A stretch of DNA of 64,000 nucleotides from Arthrobacter sp. ERGS1:01 (GTDB taxonomy: Bacteria; Actinomycetota; Actinomycetes; Actinomycetales; Micrococcaceae): contig NZ_CP012479.1 in assembly GCF_001281315.1 (NCBI RefSeq), positions 372,001 through 436,000 on the forward strand. The letters are read 5' to 3'. How positions within the stretch are numbered: position 1 is the first letter of the stretch; each line of letters begins with the position of its first letter. Below are positions 1-11,613 of the stretch, piece by piece. The position numbers and the translations under genes are program-made. The notes beneath the pieces are model-generated. The model saw only the letters and a list, made by a program, of their open reading frames with translations. It ran no database searches and was not told the origin of the DNA.

Positions 1-1
1 C

Positions 2-1978
2 GCCATCAAGGTGGACCGGGAGGAACGCCCCGACGTCGACGACGCCTACATGGCGGCGACCCAGGCGTTGAGCGGCGAGGGCGGATGGCCCATGAGTGTC
101 TTCCTGACGCCGCAGGGCCAGGCGTTCTACGCCGGCACCTATTTCCCACCCCGCCCCGTGACGGGCAGGCCGTCGTTTCGGCAGGTGCTCGAGGCCGTGA
201 CAGATGCGTGGGAAAGCCGACCGGAGGAAGTCCTCTCGACGGCCCGGGCGCTGTCCCTGGCGCTGGCCGACCCGCTCTGGCGGGTCCATACCGGGGCCCC
301 GGCGTCCGCGGATGCGGCCATTGCACCGGGCGCAGGTAACCCCGAGGACTGGGCGGATTCGCTCGACGTACTGGTGCCGGCCGCCGTTGCCGCGATGGTC
401 CACGCCGAGGATCCCGTCCACGGCGGGTTTGGCCAGGCCCCTAAATTCCCGCCGACCCCGGCACTGGAGTTCCTGATCCGGCACGCCGCCCGAGGGCGCG
501 GAGAATCGTCTCACACAGCCCGCGGTCTGGCCGGGCGGACGTTGGGCGCCATGGTGAATTCGGCACTTTTCGATCGGCTGGGCGGCGGTTTTGCCCGGTA
601 CAGCGTCACCGCCGACTGGTCCGAACCGCACTACGAGAAAATGCTTTACGACAATGCCGGGCTCCTGCGGGTCCTGGTGCATTGGATCCGGCTCGACGCG
701 GCGGTTGCCGGCCCGCCCGGCCCGGCCGGCAGTTCCGCGGCCATTTCCACAAGTATCTCCCCGGGCGATGCGCGGCAGGCTGCCGAACTCACGGTCGGTT
801 GGCTGCTGAACGAGCTTCGCCTGCCCGACGGCGCCTTTGCCTCCTCCCTCGACGCGGACACCGTGATCGACGGGGTCCACCACGAAGGTGCCAGCTACCT
901 GTGGGCGTCCTCGGAGCTGCTCGAGGCGGCCAGGCAGCTGGCGCCGGCCGACGGCCTTGACGCAAGCGAACTGGCTGCCCGGGTGGCAGGGTTTATGAAC
1001 CTTCCGGCGACGGGTGCACCCGGACCGTTCCACCCCGGTCGCGAACTGACCGGGGCCGAACGCACCCTATGGCGGCAGCTGCGTCCCGCGCTGACGACCA
1101 TTCGAGGAGGCCGGGCCATGCCCGCCCGGGATGACAAAGTGGTCGCAGCCTGGAACGGCATGCTGCTGGCCGCCCTGGCGGAAGCCGCCATGGTGCTGGA
1201 GCGGGCAGATTATCTGGCGACCGCCGTCGAACTGGGGACGTACCTGCGGCGCGTCCACTGGGACGGCGCCACCCTGCGCAGGGTGTCCCACCACGGCGAA
1301 CCCCGGGGGATTGAGGGCCTGCTTGAGGACTATGCGGCCTGCGCGGACGGATTCTTCGCCCTTTACGCCGCGACGGCGGACTCCCAATGGTTCGATTTCG
1401 CGGGCACCCTCGTGGATGCTGCGGGGCGGTTCCTGAAGGACGGAAGCGTGGCCAGCAGCGCCGGGGAGCAGCCCGCCATGGCCGGCGCTCCGGCGGGTGC
1501 CCGTTTCGCCGACCCCTTTGACAACGCCACCGCCAGCCCCGTGGCCTTGTTGGCCGACGTGATGGTCACTGCCTCGGGATACACGGGATCTGCGGAGTCC
1601 CGCCGGCTGGCCGAAAACCTGCTCGGTTCCTTGCCGGAGCTGGTCCGGCGGGCCCCGCGATCTGCCGGCGGGATGCTGGCCGTTGCCGAAGCCATGACGG
1701 CCGGGCCTGCAGAGGTGGCCATTGTGGGCGAGCCGGGGCCCGACAGGGACGCCCTGGTTCGCCGAGCCTGGGCCTCGCCGTCGCCCGGGATGGTCATCGC
1801 CGTGTGGGACGGACACGGCACGCCTCCCGTGCCGTTGCTTGAGGGACGCGCCCCTACAGGCGGTTCGCCCGCCGGCACCTCTTCCGGCCCGGCCTTGGCG
1901 TACGTGTGCCGCAACATGGTGTGCGCCAGACCCGTGGCGGCGCCCGCGGACCTGGACGCACTGCTGTCCGGGCGGTAA
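2..1978 (+). CDS. DUF255 / thioredoxin-domain protein (YyaL/SSP411-like), 5' truncated by window edge
   Basis: The reading frame is already open at the left edge; the first visible codons read IKVDREERPDV, a hallmark of the DUF255 thioredoxin-like domain. Roughly the first 60-70 residues, which should carry the CxxC-type motif of the family, are outside the window. Visible family features are GGWPMSVFLTP, the AGTYFPP stretch, APKFP, YEKMLYDNA and DDKVVAAWNGMLL, followed by an (alpha/alpha)6-barrel-like C-terminal half. Full-length relatives are about 650-700 residues, so little is missing. The biochemical role is not established: a thioredoxin fold joined to a glycosidase/epimerase-like barrel. 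It converges with the next gene, with only 5 bases between the stop codons. Confidence 0.88.
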   Translation, partial: AIKVDREERPDVDDAYMAATQALSGEGGWPMSVFLTPQGQAFYAGTYFPPRPVTGRPSFRQVLEAVTDAWESRPEEVLSTARALSLALADPLWRVHTGAPASADAAIAPGAGNPEDWADSLDVLVPAAVAAMVHAEDPVHGGFGQAPKFPPTPALEFLIRHAARGRGESSHTARGLAGRTLGAMVNSALFDRLGGGFARYSVTADWSEPHYEKMLYDNAGLLRVLVHWIRLDAAVAGPPGPAGSSAAISTSISPGDARQAAELTVGWLLNELRLPDGAFASSLDADTVIDGVHHEGASYLWASSELLEAARQLAPADGLDASELAARVAGFMNLPATGAPGPFHPGRELTGAERTLWRQLRPALTTIRGGRAMPARDDKVVAAWNGMLLAALAEAAMVLERADYLATAVELGTYLRRVHWDGATLRRVSHHGEPRGIEGLLEDYAACADGFFALYAATADSQWFDFAGTLVDAAGRFLKDGSVASSAGEQPAMAGAPAGARFADPFDNATASPVALLADVMVTASGYTGSAESRRLAENLLGSLPELVRRAPRSAGGMLAVAEAMTAGPAEVAIVGEPGPDRDALVRRAWASPSPGMVIAVWDGHGTPPVPLLEGRAPTGGSPAGTSSGPALAYVCRNMVCARPVAAPADLDALLSGR

Positions 1979-1983
1979 TTCGC

Positions 1984-3645
1984 TCATCCCGCATCCGTTT
2001 CAGCCTCCGTGCCGGCCGGCGCCCCGGCTCTTGGATATCCGTGATGGTAGGTGTTGCGACGGGCCCGTCCAGTGGGATCGAGCAAGGGTGGCGGGGTGAA
2101 AAACGGTATCCCGTCGACCATGGCGACTTGCCAGTCACTGCCGTGGAGCAGGTGATGGTGCGGGGTGCAGAGGAGCACACCGTTCTCGAGGGACGTTTCG
2201 CCGCCGTCCTTCCACGCGATGATGTGGTGGGCCTCAGTCCAGGGCGCCGGGCGCGTGCAATCAGGAAAGGCGCAGCCCATGTCGCGGGCCACGAGGATCT
2301 TGCGTTGGGCCGCGGTGAACAGGCGCCGGGTACGGCCGACGTTGATGATCCGCTGCCCCTTGCCGAAGGTAATTTCCGTGATCTCGGCATCGCAGATGAG
2401 TTCCTCGAAGTCGGCCAGTGGGGAAGGGCCACAGTACGGGGCAAGGGCGGTGCCCTTGCCGTTGCTGAGATCTTCACGGGCGATGGTGATAAACACCTGG
2501 GGCTTGAGCCCACCATTCAAGGGCAGTTTGCCTGTGCGGGCCGCGAGCTTGATGCAGTCGATCATGCCGTCGAGGAGCCGCTGGCCGTGGGTGCGACGGT
2601 CTTTTACCGCCGGATCGATGCCGGCAGGCGCTATCGGATCAAGGCCCGGCAACTCCGCGTCGGAGCCGGGTTCCGGAATGCTGATGCCATCCACCCGGTG
2701 CGGCCACGCAGGCTCGGTTTCGGGGGCGGTGGCCGGCTGTGCCTTGGCCGTGGTGAGCGGTATTCCACGCATCAGCCGGTCATTGATGTCCGCATGGTCG
2801 CGCGGGTTGGTGGCCTGCCCGATGCCTGCCATCATCTGCTCGTACTGGGCAAGCGTCAGATGCCCGTCGAAGTGCACCAGACCGCGGCGGGCACGGCGGA
2901 AGAAGATCCCTTGCTTGGCAAGGAGTTCGCCGTCGGTGGGCTGTTGCCCGTCGGGGTCCAGTAGGTTCACGGCCCGGACGCCCACACGGTGCAGGAAGTC
3001 GGGGGCCTGGTCCCGGGCGTACTCCGTGAGCGTCTCCTCCAGTTCGGTGACCATACCGGGGTCAATGCGGCCGGCATTGGCGAGGTGGGCGGCGTCGTCG
3101 GTGAAAGCCGACACGATCAGGGCCTGCTCGGCGGACAGCTGCCCGCCGAAGAACGCGGTGCCCAAGGCCGGCTGGCGCGGCGGTGCCAGGACGGGGCCAA
3201 TGGCATCCGGGACGGGCAGGAGGTGTTCGGCCAGGCGCATGCGCCGGTAGGCCTCGGCCTTGCCAAGCTTCAGGGTTGCGACGAGCATGCCGGCCGGATC
3301 CGTGACCCCCTTGGCGGTGAAGCGTCCGGCGCGGGTCCGCGTGGCCAGCTCGCCGGCGGCTTGAACCAATACGCCCTGCAGAAAATGGTTGAGGTGCTCG
3401 GCCGTTTGGGCCCAGGCCACAAGTTCACGGTCCGGCAGCGAGCCAAGTTCAAGGCCCAGGGGAGTGGCTGCGACAGGTTCTCCCGCGCGGGTGCCGGGGT
3501 GGTCTCCAAAGTCGGCGCCGGAGCCGTGCGAGGCCGCCCTGGCCAGCGCCTCGGCAAGGTCCAGGAGCCGGTGAATGTGATCACCGGCGCTGTTGCCGTG
3601 CCGTGTGGAGCCGGGGCTTCCCGGCATCCTTGCCGTTGCTTCCAT
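1984..3645 (-). CDS. DUF222 domain HNH endonuclease (13E12 repeat family)
   Basis: This 553-residue protein has a long N-terminal DUF222 region, including the typical LVAWAQTAEHLNHFLQ helix, followed by a C-terminal HNH nuclease motif. The motif shows CAFPDC, then EAHHI, an Asn in the LENGVLLC segment, and the terminal HHHLLH. Actinobacterial genomes, especially Arthrobacter, usually carry many copies of this family. They are thought to be nucleases of mobile or selfish origin, but their function is not established. The gene is monocistronic, transcribed toward the DUF255 gene. An ATG start is used, with an AT-rich stretch immediately upstream that may contain the promoter. Confidence 0.9.
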   Translation of the reverse strand: MEATARMPGSPGSTRHGNSAGDHIHRLLDLAEALARAASHGSGADFGDHPGTRAGEPVAATPLGLELGSLPDRELVAWAQTAEHLNHFLQGVLVQAAGELATRTRAGRFTAKGVTDPAGMLVATLKLGKAEAYRRMRLAEHLLPVPDAIGPVLAPPRQPALGTAFFGGQLSAEQALIVSAFTDDAAHLANAGRIDPGMVTELEETLTEYARDQAPDFLHRVGVRAVNLLDPDGQQPTDGELLAKQGIFFRRARRGLVHFDGHLTLAQYEQMMAGIGQATNPRDHADINDRLMRGIPLTTAKAQPATAPETEPAWPHRVDGISIPEPGSDAELPGLDPIAPAGIDPAVKDRRTHGQRLLDGMIDCIKLAARTGKLPLNGGLKPQVFITIAREDLSNGKGTALAPYCGPSPLADFEELICDAEITEITFGKGQRIINVGRTRRLFTAAQRKILVARDMGCAFPDCTRPAPWTEAHHIIAWKDGGETSLENGVLLCTPHHHLLHGSDWQVAMVDGIPFFTPPPLLDPTGRARRNTYHHGYPRAGAPAGTEAETDAG

Positions 3646-3801
3646 GCCTTAATTTTAGGCGGGACCGCCGACATTTTTCGGGTAATAATCGAAGATGTGG
3701 GCAACACTCGAACTAGGTGACGGTGTGGAGGAATAACGGTGTCGGCCCGAAATTTGGCACTCCGGCAAGCAATCCCGGCAAGCAGTCCCCGTAGTCAGGC
3801 G

Positions 3802-4461
3802 CTAAGCAAACACGGCAAGCGCAACGGCCACGAACTGCGCCGCGAATCCGGCCACGGTGAGCGCGTGGAACAGTTCGTGGAAGCCAAAGTGCCGGGCGCT
3901 GAAGTTTGGTTTCTTGATGCCGTAAATGACGGCGCCGGCGATGTAGAACGCACCGCCCAGGCAAATCAATATGGTGGCGAGGGTGTCGGCGGCCCAAAAC
4001 TGGGGCAGGAAGAACAGCGCCGTCACGCCTAGCAGCACATAGATGGGGACGTACAGCCATCGCGGTGCCCCCACCCACAGCACCCGGAACAGCACGCCGC
4101 CCACGGCGCCGGACCAGATGAGCCACAGCAGCAACGTGGCCGTGGACCGGGGCAGCAGCAGCGCCGACAACGGTGTGTAGGAACCGGCGATGACCAGCAT
4201 GATGTTGCTGTGGTCAAGGCGTTTGAGGAGGATCTTGGTCCGCGGCGTCCAGTTGCCGCGGTGATATAGCGCGCTGGTGCCAAAAAGCATGACGCCCGTA
4301 AACGCGTAGATTGCGGTGGTAATTTTGGCGTCCGTGCCCGGCGCCAGCAGGACCAGGAGGGTTCCGGCAATCAATACCAGGGGAGCGGTTGCCGCGTGCA
4401 GCCAGCCGCGCCAGCTGGGTTTGTGATCGGCGGGCAGGGTGCTCGTCATAGCCATGAGCAT
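3802..4461 (-). CDS. haemolysin III / PAQR family membrane protein
   Basis: A 219-residue integral membrane protein with about seven hydrophobic segments. Conserved family motifs include SALYHR after the second segment, LDHSNI, and the C-terminal GFHELFHAL, whose histidines are part of the putative metal site shared with PAQR receptors. Despite the name, haemolytic activity is not established for most members; related TrhA proteins have been linked to membrane homeostasis. Three in-frame ATG codons (4461, 4455, 4449) are possible starts. It is divergent from the cis-prenyltransferase gene, an arrangement I recall from mycobacteria (Rv1085c/Rv1086). Confidence 0.92.
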   Translation of the reverse strand: MLMAMTSTLPADHKPSWRGWLHAATAPLVLIAGTLLVLLAPGTDAKITTAIYAFTGVMLFGTSALYHRGNWTPRTKILLKRLDHSNIMLVIAGSYTPLSALLLPRSTATLLLWLIWSGAVGGVLFRVLWVGAPRWLYVPIYVLLGVTALFFLPQFWAADTLATILICLGGAFYIAGAVIYGIKKPNFSARHFGFHELFHALTVAGFAAQFVAVALAVFA

Positions 4462-4603
4462 AACTTAGCCAGCGGTATGTTACTAGCGGGTAACAAGCGG
4501 TTGGGGTCCGGCTGTCAGGAATCCGCGGCACCGGCGGGTAATCTAGGACTAGCAATTTTCCCCGGCCTCCCGGCCACTGTCCGCAAAGGTTTGGTGCACG
4601 CTG

Positions 4604-5386
4604 ATGCAGTTGTTTGCCAGGCCTGTCCGGATGCCCGCGGCGCTGTACAACTACTATGAACATCGCCTCACCAAGTCCCTCGACCTGAGCACGGTGCCCC
4701 GGCACATCGGCGTCATGGTGGACGGCAACCGCCGCTGGGCCAGGCAGTTCAACGCCCCCACCAGCGAGGGCCACCAGGCCGGCGCCGACAAGATCCTGGA
4801 ATTCCTTGATTGGTGCCAGGACCTGGGCATCAAGGTGGTCACGCTCTACATGCTCTCCACCGACAACATGAACCGCTCGCCCGAGGAACTCGACGAGCTC
4901 ATGGGCATCATCGCCAACACCCTTGACCTGCTCGACGCCGACGCCGACATCAGCGTCCATGCCATGGGCGCCCCCGAGCTGCTGCCCAGCTACCTGGCCG
5001 ACCGCCTCTCCACGCTGACCACCCGGGTCCCCGCCAAGGAACGCATCCACGTCAACATGGCCATCGGCTACGGCGGCCGCCGGGAGATCGTCGACGCCGT
5101 TCGCGAGCTCCTGCACGACGCCGACGGCGCCGGCCGGTCCATGGCCGAGGTCGCGGACGGCCTCAGCGTCGACGACATCTCCAAGTACCTATACACGCGC
5201 GGCCAGCCCGATCCGGACCTGGTGATCAGGACCTCCGGCGAACAACGGCTGTCCGGCTTCCTGATGTGGCAAAGCGCCTACAGCGAGTTCTATTTTTGCG
5301 AGGCCCTCTGGCCCGCGTTCCGCAAGATCGACTTCCTGCGCGCCCTGCGCGACTACGCCGGCCGCAGTCGGCGCTTCGGCAGCTGA
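4604..5386 (+). CDS. cis-isoprenyl diphosphate synthase (short-chain Z-prenyltransferase / UppS family)
   Basis: A 260-residue cytosolic enzyme that condenses isopentenyl diphosphate onto an allylic diphosphate in cis configuration, feeding polyprenyl phosphate carriers for cell-wall glycans. The catalytic aspartate is in MVDGNRRWA (D40), and the C-terminal RTSGEQRLSGF signature binds IPP. Sequence and context next to haemolysin III resemble mycobacterial Rv1086, a Z-farnesyl diphosphate synthase, so a short-chain product is likely, with longer elongation done by a paralogue elsewhere. The product length is inferred. An alternative internal ATG lies at 4631. Confidence 0.92.
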   Translation: MQLFARPVRMPAALYNYYEHRLTKSLDLSTVPRHIGVMVDGNRRWARQFNAPTSEGHQAGADKILEFLDWCQDLGIKVVTLYMLSTDNMNRSPEELDELMGIIANTLDLLDADADISVHAMGAPELLPSYLADRLSTLTTRVPAKERIHVNMAIGYGGRREIVDAVRELLHDADGAGRSMAEVADGLSVDDISKYLYTRGQPDPDLVIRTSGEQRLSGFLMWQSAYSEFYFCEALWPAFRKIDFLRALRDYAGRSRRFGS

Positions 5387-5578
5387 CCCACAAAACCGGG
5401 GCACCGGCGTCGAACATCGAGTGTTTACCCAAAGGACACCGGACGCGCGCGCAAAAGATGCATCACAGCCACCCAAAACGGCGTAGGTTAGGCACTAACG
5501 GAGGGCAACTCCGCTCGCCGTACCGATGAATTTCCGGGCGTGGCACTGACCCGGAAGGCTGGAGCCGACGTGGTTGAG

Positions 5579-6919
5579 ATGACGCAATTGGGGCAGGATT
5601 CGCAGCGGACACAAGGTGGTGCGGGGCTAAAACTGCGCACCTACATCATTGACACCTCGGTGCTGCTTTCGGATCCACGGGCCATCATGCGATTTGCCGA
5701 GCATGAGGTGGTTGTGCCGATCGTGGTGATTTCCGAACTCGAAGCCAAACGGCACGATCCCGAGCTCGGGTATTTTGCCCGGACCGCGCTGAGGTTGCTT
5801 GATGACCTCCGCACCAAACACGGCGGCCTGGCCACGCCCATCAGCCTGGGCACCGAGGGCGGGACGTTCCGGGTGGAACTGAACCATGTCTCCGCCGACG
5901 TATTGCCGGCGGGAATCCGCGGAACCGACAACGACTCCCGGATCCTGGCGGTGGCCAAGAACCTTGCGAATGAAGGCAAGGACGTCACGGTGGTGTCCAA
6001 GGACGTGCCCATGCGGGTGAAGGCGTCCGCCATGGGCCTGGCCGCGGACGAGTACCGCAACGAGCTGGTGCAGGATTCCGGCTGGACCGGCGTGGCTGAA
6101 ATCGAGGTGACCGAGTCGGAGATGGCCGCCCTGTACAACCATGACGCCGTCGCCGTCCCCGAGGCATCGATCCTGCCCACCAACACGGGGCTGGTGTTGA
6201 CCAGCAACCGCGGCTCGGCCCTGGGCCGGGTGGGCGCCGACCAGCAGGTGCGCCTGGTGAAGGGCGACCGGGAGGTGTTTGGCCTGCACGGGCGTTCCGC
6301 CGAGCAGCGCCTGGCCCTGGACCTGCTGATGGATCCCGACGTCGGCATCGTGTCCCTGGGCGGCCGCGCCGGCACGGGCAAGAGCGCCCTTGCACTGTGT
6401 GCCGGGCTCGAAGCCGTGCTGGAACGCAACGAGCACCGCAAGGTGGTGGTGTTCCGGCCGCTGTACGCCGTGGGCGGGCAGGAACTGGGCTACCTGCCCG
6501 GCTCCGAGAGCGAAAAGATGAACCCCTGGGCGCAGGCCGTCTTCGACACCCTGGGCTCCGTGGTGAGTGACCGCGTCATGGACGAGGTCATGGAACGCGG
6601 GCTGCTGGAGGTGCTGCCGCTGACGCACATCCGCGGACGTTCCCTGCACGACTCGTTCGTGATTGTCGACGAGGCACAGTCGTTGGAGAAGAACGTGCTG
6701 CTGACGGTCATGAGCCGGATCGGGCAAAACTCCAAGATTGTCCTCACCCACGACGTCGCCCAGCGCGACAACCTCCGGGTGGGCCGGCACGACGGCGTGG
6801 CCGCCGTCGTCGAGACGCTCAAGGGGCACCCGCTCTTTGGCCACGTCACGCTCACCCGTTCGGAGCGCTCACCCATCGCCGCCCTCGTGACGGAGATGCT
6901 GGAGCGGGCCGAAATCTGA
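5579..6919 (+). CDS. PhoH-family PIN-domain ATPase (PhoH2-type)
   Basis: The protein combines an N-terminal PIN ribonuclease domain (YIIDTSVLL, with acidic residues continuing through [13 protein letters not shown] and the NDSRILA segment) with a C-terminal PhoH P-loop ATPase. The Walker A motif is [10 protein letters not shown] and Walker B is [12 protein letters not shown]-PhoH proteins of mycobacteria are RNA helicase/nucleases that act on RNA. I place the start at the ATG of MTQLGQDSQ, which has GGAG about 14 bases upstream; an in-frame GTG at 5540 would add 13 residues and has no visible ribosome-binding site. A strong hairpin follows the stop codon. Confidence 0.92.
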   Translation: MTQLGQDSQRTQGGAGLKLRTYIIDTSVLLSDPRAIMRFAEHEVVVPIVVISELEAKRHDPELGYFARTALRLLDDLRTKHGGLATPISLGTEGGTFRVELNHVSADVLPAGIRGTDNDSRILAVAKNLANEGKDVTVVSKDVPMRVKASAMGLAADEYRNELVQDSGWTGVAEIEVTESEMAALYNHDAVAVPEASILPTNTGLVLTSNRGSALGRVGADQQVRLVKGDREVFGLHGRSAEQRLALDLLMDPDVGIVSLGGRAGTGKSALALCAGLEAVLERNEHRKVVVFRPLYAVGGQELGYLPGSESEKMNPWAQAVFDTLGSVVSDRVMDEVMERGLLEVLPLTHIRGRSLHDSFVIVDEAQSLEKNVLLTVMSRIGQNSKIVLTHDVAQRDNLRVGRHDGVAAVVETLKGHPLFGHVTLTRSERSPIAALVTEMLERAEI

Positions 6920-6925
6920 CCCGCC

Positions 6926-6972
6926 GAGGGGCCCCAACAGGACCCGCGGGCGCGTTTCCTGTTGGGGCCCTC
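6926..6972. terminator. bidirectional hairpin terminator between phoH and the next convergent gene
   Basis: Arms GAGGGGCCCCAACAGG and CCTGTTGGGGCCCTC pair with a single bulge around a loop of about 15 bases. The hairpin lies in the 66-base gap between two convergent stop codons, so it probably ends transcription from both sides. No U-tract of note follows. Confidence 0.7.
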
Positions 6973-6985
6973 GCGGCTTGGATTC

Positions 6986-7825
6986 TTATGAGTGCGGGCC
7001 CAGGTCCCAGGGGATGTGGGCCCGCACGTCCGTCAGGCCCATGCTGACCTCCTCGAAGAGGTCATCGAGCATGTACTCGTCAATGCCGCGGATCAGGATC
7101 GCATGCCCGGCACCGGCCGTTTCCCCGTCCAGTGACCGGCTCGCCACGCACACCGCCGTTTCCAGGTCGATCCGCACGGCCGTCCGTCCCGGGTAGAGCA
7201 GCGGGGCGGCGGGGAACAGCGGGGTGTAGGACGGGTTTGGCGTCAGGATCGCATCCATTGCGGTCCGGCCGTTGTGTTCCACCATGCTGATGGCCTCGAC
7301 CTCGGCGACGTTGGCAAACGGCACCTCCAGCGGGACGGGTCGTTCGCCGGCCAGCTCCGCGGGGTCCAGCGCTGCGGCAAAACGTCCCGAGCCGAAGGCT
7401 GGTTCGCCGTACAGGGCCTCGGGGCGGCGCACCACATAGCCGTTCCCGTCCTTGACCGGGTTGGCCATGGTGGGCGGGAGCAGCCACGGCTTGCGGTTGC
7501 CGCTGATGAACAGCGAGTCCTTGGAATTGTTGATCTTCGTGGTGCTGGCCAGCAGCAGGCCATCGAGCGTTTCGACCCGCAGGGCTCCGGGGCGGCGCAC
7601 CCAGCAGTTCATGGCGGCCACCTCCGACGCCGGAATCAGGCGCTCCGCGGAGCGCCTCCCGGGCTCACTGGGGGCTTCGCCGGCCTCCCGAGTTGTGTCC
7701 CAGACGGACTCGCCGGCGGCGTCCGGATCGTGGCGGCGCAGTTCAAAACGCAGGCTCTGCCAGCGCCAAGGCGAGGACCTGCACAGGTGGCGAAATGTAT
7801 CCGGAGTGAGCAATTGGCCGGTCAT
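6986..7825 (-). CDS. conserved hypothetical protein
   Basis: A protein of about 279 residues with no signal peptide or membrane segment and no motif I can name. It has a mixed alpha/beta look, with a Trp-rich N-terminus (SSPWRWQSLRFELRR) and regularly spaced hydrophobic strands. The central segment HNGRTAMDAILTPNPSYTPLFP and a C-terminal acidic tail (EYMLDDLFEEVSMG) are its most recognisable parts. An ATG at 7825 follows an in-frame GTG at 7831 by two codons, and neither has a clear ribosome-binding site, so leaderless translation is possible. It is divergent from a prepilin peptidase gene with about 70 bases between them. The function is unknown; I expect orthologues in other Micrococcaceae. 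Confidence 0.75.
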   Translation of the reverse strand: MTGQLLTPDTFRHLCRSSPWRWQSLRFELRRHDPDAAGESVWDTTREAGEAPSEPGRRSAERLIPASEVAAMNCWVRRPGALRVETLDGLLLASTTKINNSKDSLFISGNRKPWLLPPTMANPVKDGNGYVVRRPEALYGEPAFGSGRFAAALDPAELAGERPVPLEVPFANVAEVEAISMVEHNGRTAMDAILTPNPSYTPLFPAAPLLYPGRTAVRIDLETAVCVASRSLDGETAGAGHAILIRGIDEYMLDDLFEEVSMGLTDVRAHIPWDLGPHS

Positions 7826-7894
7826 ATCCACAGCTTACGCCGGAGCCTGCACGGACGTGCCCACGTCGTCCCGCCATGGCGTAGCATCACGCCT

Positions 7895-8404
7895 ATGGTC
7901 ACACGACTGGCGGATTTGTGGGAGCTGAACCCCCTGGCGCTTTATTGCGCGCTCGGGGCGTGTGCGTACCTGCTGTACCTGGCCGTGGTGCTCAGTATCA
8001 TCGATATCCGCACCCACAAGCTGCCCGATCGTCATGTGCTCCCGGCCTATCCCGTGGCCGCGCTGCTGCTGGGCCTGAGCGCGGTGCTGGCCGGCGTTCC
8101 CGTGCACCTGCTGCGCAGCATCGGGGGAGCGGCGGCCGTCGGCGGCCTCTACTGGATCCTGTGGGCCGTCCACCCGGCCGGCATGGGGTTTGGCGACGTC
8201 AAGCTTGCCGGCGTGCTGGGGCTGTATTTGGGATTCCTGAGCTGGCACCATGTGCTCCTGGGTGCCGCAGCCGGGTTCGTGGTGGGCGGCCTGTGGGGCG
8301 TGGCGCTCATCGTTGCTCGGCGGGGCACGGCCAAATCAAGCATTCCGTTTGGCCCGTCCATGATGACCGGTGCGCTGGCGGCCATGCTCCTGCTGCCCGC
8401 GTAG
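7895..8404 (+). CDS. prepilin peptidase (A24 family), orphan copy
   Basis: A 169-residue multi-spanning aspartic protease of the TadV/CpaA size class that cleaves type IV prepilin leader peptides at the membrane. The two catalytic aspartates are D37 in IDIRTHKLP and D101 in GMGFGDVKLA, the GxGD motif. The N-terminal methyltransferase domain of the larger PilD enzymes is absent, as is usual for Tad systems. No pilin or secretion genes lie beside it. The Tad operon 35 kb downstream has its own peptidase, with both aspartates at identical positions, so this copy is a second, physically unlinked processing enzyme. The ATG at 7895 is the start that keeps the first transmembrane helix intact. Confidence 0.9.
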   Translation: MVTRLADLWELNPLALYCALGACAYLLYLAVVLSIIDIRTHKLPDRHVLPAYPVAALLLGLSAVLAGVPVHLLRSIGGAAAVGGLYWILWAVHPAGMGFGDVKLAGVLGLYLGFLSWHHVLLGAAAGFVVGGLWGVALIVARRGTAKSSIPFGPSMMTGALAAMLLLPA

Positions 8405-8448
8405 CCGGGTGCGGGCTGAGTCAATTCAAGCCCCGCTAGGCTGGAGGC

Positions 8449-8919
8449 ATGGGCACACCGGAATTCATCGTCAACCTCCGCAACAAGATCGGCCACGACC
8501 CCCTGTGGCTGCCGGGCGTGCGCGGAGTGGTGTTTGACGAACACGGCCGCGTGCTGCTGGGCGAGCGCTCCGACACCGGCGGTTGGGCCCTCATCACCGG
8601 CATCCTGGAGCCCGGCGAGGAGCCGGGCCCCGGCATGTTGCGGGAAATCCTGGAGGAGACGGGCGTGGTTGCCGAGATCGAGCAGCTGCTGGGCCTGGCC
8701 GCCGTCGGCCCCGTGACGTTCCCCAACGGGGACGTGTGCGACTTCCTCAACGTCGAATTCATCTGCCGCAAGGTCAGCGGTGACGCCCGCGTCAATGACG
8801 ACGAATCGACCGCCGTGGGCTGGTTCGCCGTCGACGAGCTCCCGCCTTTGCGCCCCGGGCACCTCGCCTGCATCCAGCGGGCCCTGGCGTTCGACGGCGA
8901 GCCGCACTTCCAGCGCTGA
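8449..8919 (+). CDS. NUDIX hydrolase
   Basis: A 156-residue cytosolic hydrolase of nucleoside-diphosphate-linked compounds. The NUDIX box is complete: the initial G of GILEPGEEPG, then the REILEETG core with the metal-binding glutamates. The N-terminal segment FIVNLRNKIGHDPLW is typical of actinobacterial members of about this size. The substrate cannot be deduced from the sequence; ADP-ribose or a modified nucleotide are possibilities. The gene appears monocistronic. Immediately after its stop codon comes a 63-bp tandem repeat whose units each fold into a hairpin, and these probably terminate its transcript. Confidence 0.9.
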   Translation: MGTPEFIVNLRNKIGHDPLWLPGVRGVVFDEHGRVLLGERSDTGGWALITGILEPGEEPGPGMLREILEETGVVAEIEQLLGLAAVGPVTFPNGDVCDFLNVEFICRKVSGDARVNDDESTAVGWFAVDELPPLRPGHLACIQRALAFDGEPHFQR

Positions 8920-8923
8920 TCCC

Positions 8924-9059
8924 CACCCGCCGGCCCGCAAAATTGCTGGCGCAATTTTCCGGGAACCTGGCGGGCGTGGGCCCAACCACCCGCCGGCCCG
9001 CAAAATTGCTGGCGCAATTTTCCGGGAACCTGGCGGGCGTGGGCCCAACCACCCGCCGG
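8924..9059. repeat. 63-bp tandem direct repeat, about 2.2 copies, each forming a hairpin
   Basis: Copies span 8924-8986 and 8987-9049 with a partial third from 9050. They appear identical. Each unit contains the perfect stem AAAATTGC-TGGC-GCAATTTT, extended outward by imperfect pairing of CCCACCCGCCGG with CCTGGCGGGCGTGGG. It begins 5 bases after the NUDIX stop codon. Confidence 0.9.
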
Positions 9060-9075
9060 GCTGATGCCCCCGCAA

Positions 9076-9143
9076 AAAAGGACGGCGCTTGCGCATTCGG
9101 ACGGCGTTAGACCACCGGCCGAAAGCGCGAACGCCGTCCTTTT
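9076..9143. terminator. long inverted repeat, probable terminator
   Basis: The left arm AAAAGGACGGCG (continuing CTTGCGC) pairs with GCGCGAACGCCGTCCTTTT on the right, giving a stem of about 19 bases with two mismatches and a T-run on the plus strand. It sits between the 63-bp repeats and the MFS terminator in a 324-base intergenic region that holds no gene. Confidence 0.6.
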
Positions 9144-9182
9144 CCCAACCGGGGATCCCCGAATCGGCCGCAGCACGCAAAA

Positions 9183-9228
9183 GGCGCGTGCCGGCGTCGG
9201 ACTTTTCAGTACGACGGCGGCACGCGCC
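9183..9228 (-). terminator. hairpin terminator of the MFS/TetR operon
   Basis: A 17-base stem, GGCGCGTGCCGGCGTCG with CGACGGCGGCACGCGCC, with one mismatch and a loop of about 12 bases. It lies 16 bases beyond the stop codon of the minus-strand MFS gene. Confidence 0.7.
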
Positions 9229-9243
9229 CTCAAGGGTGCAAGG

Positions 9244-11603
<2,360 letters not shown>

Positions 11604-11613
11604 AAAGTAAAAG

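Noticed and set aside
8924..9059. CRISPR array
   Set aside because: Units are directly adjacent with no spacers and only 2.2 copies; no cas genes.
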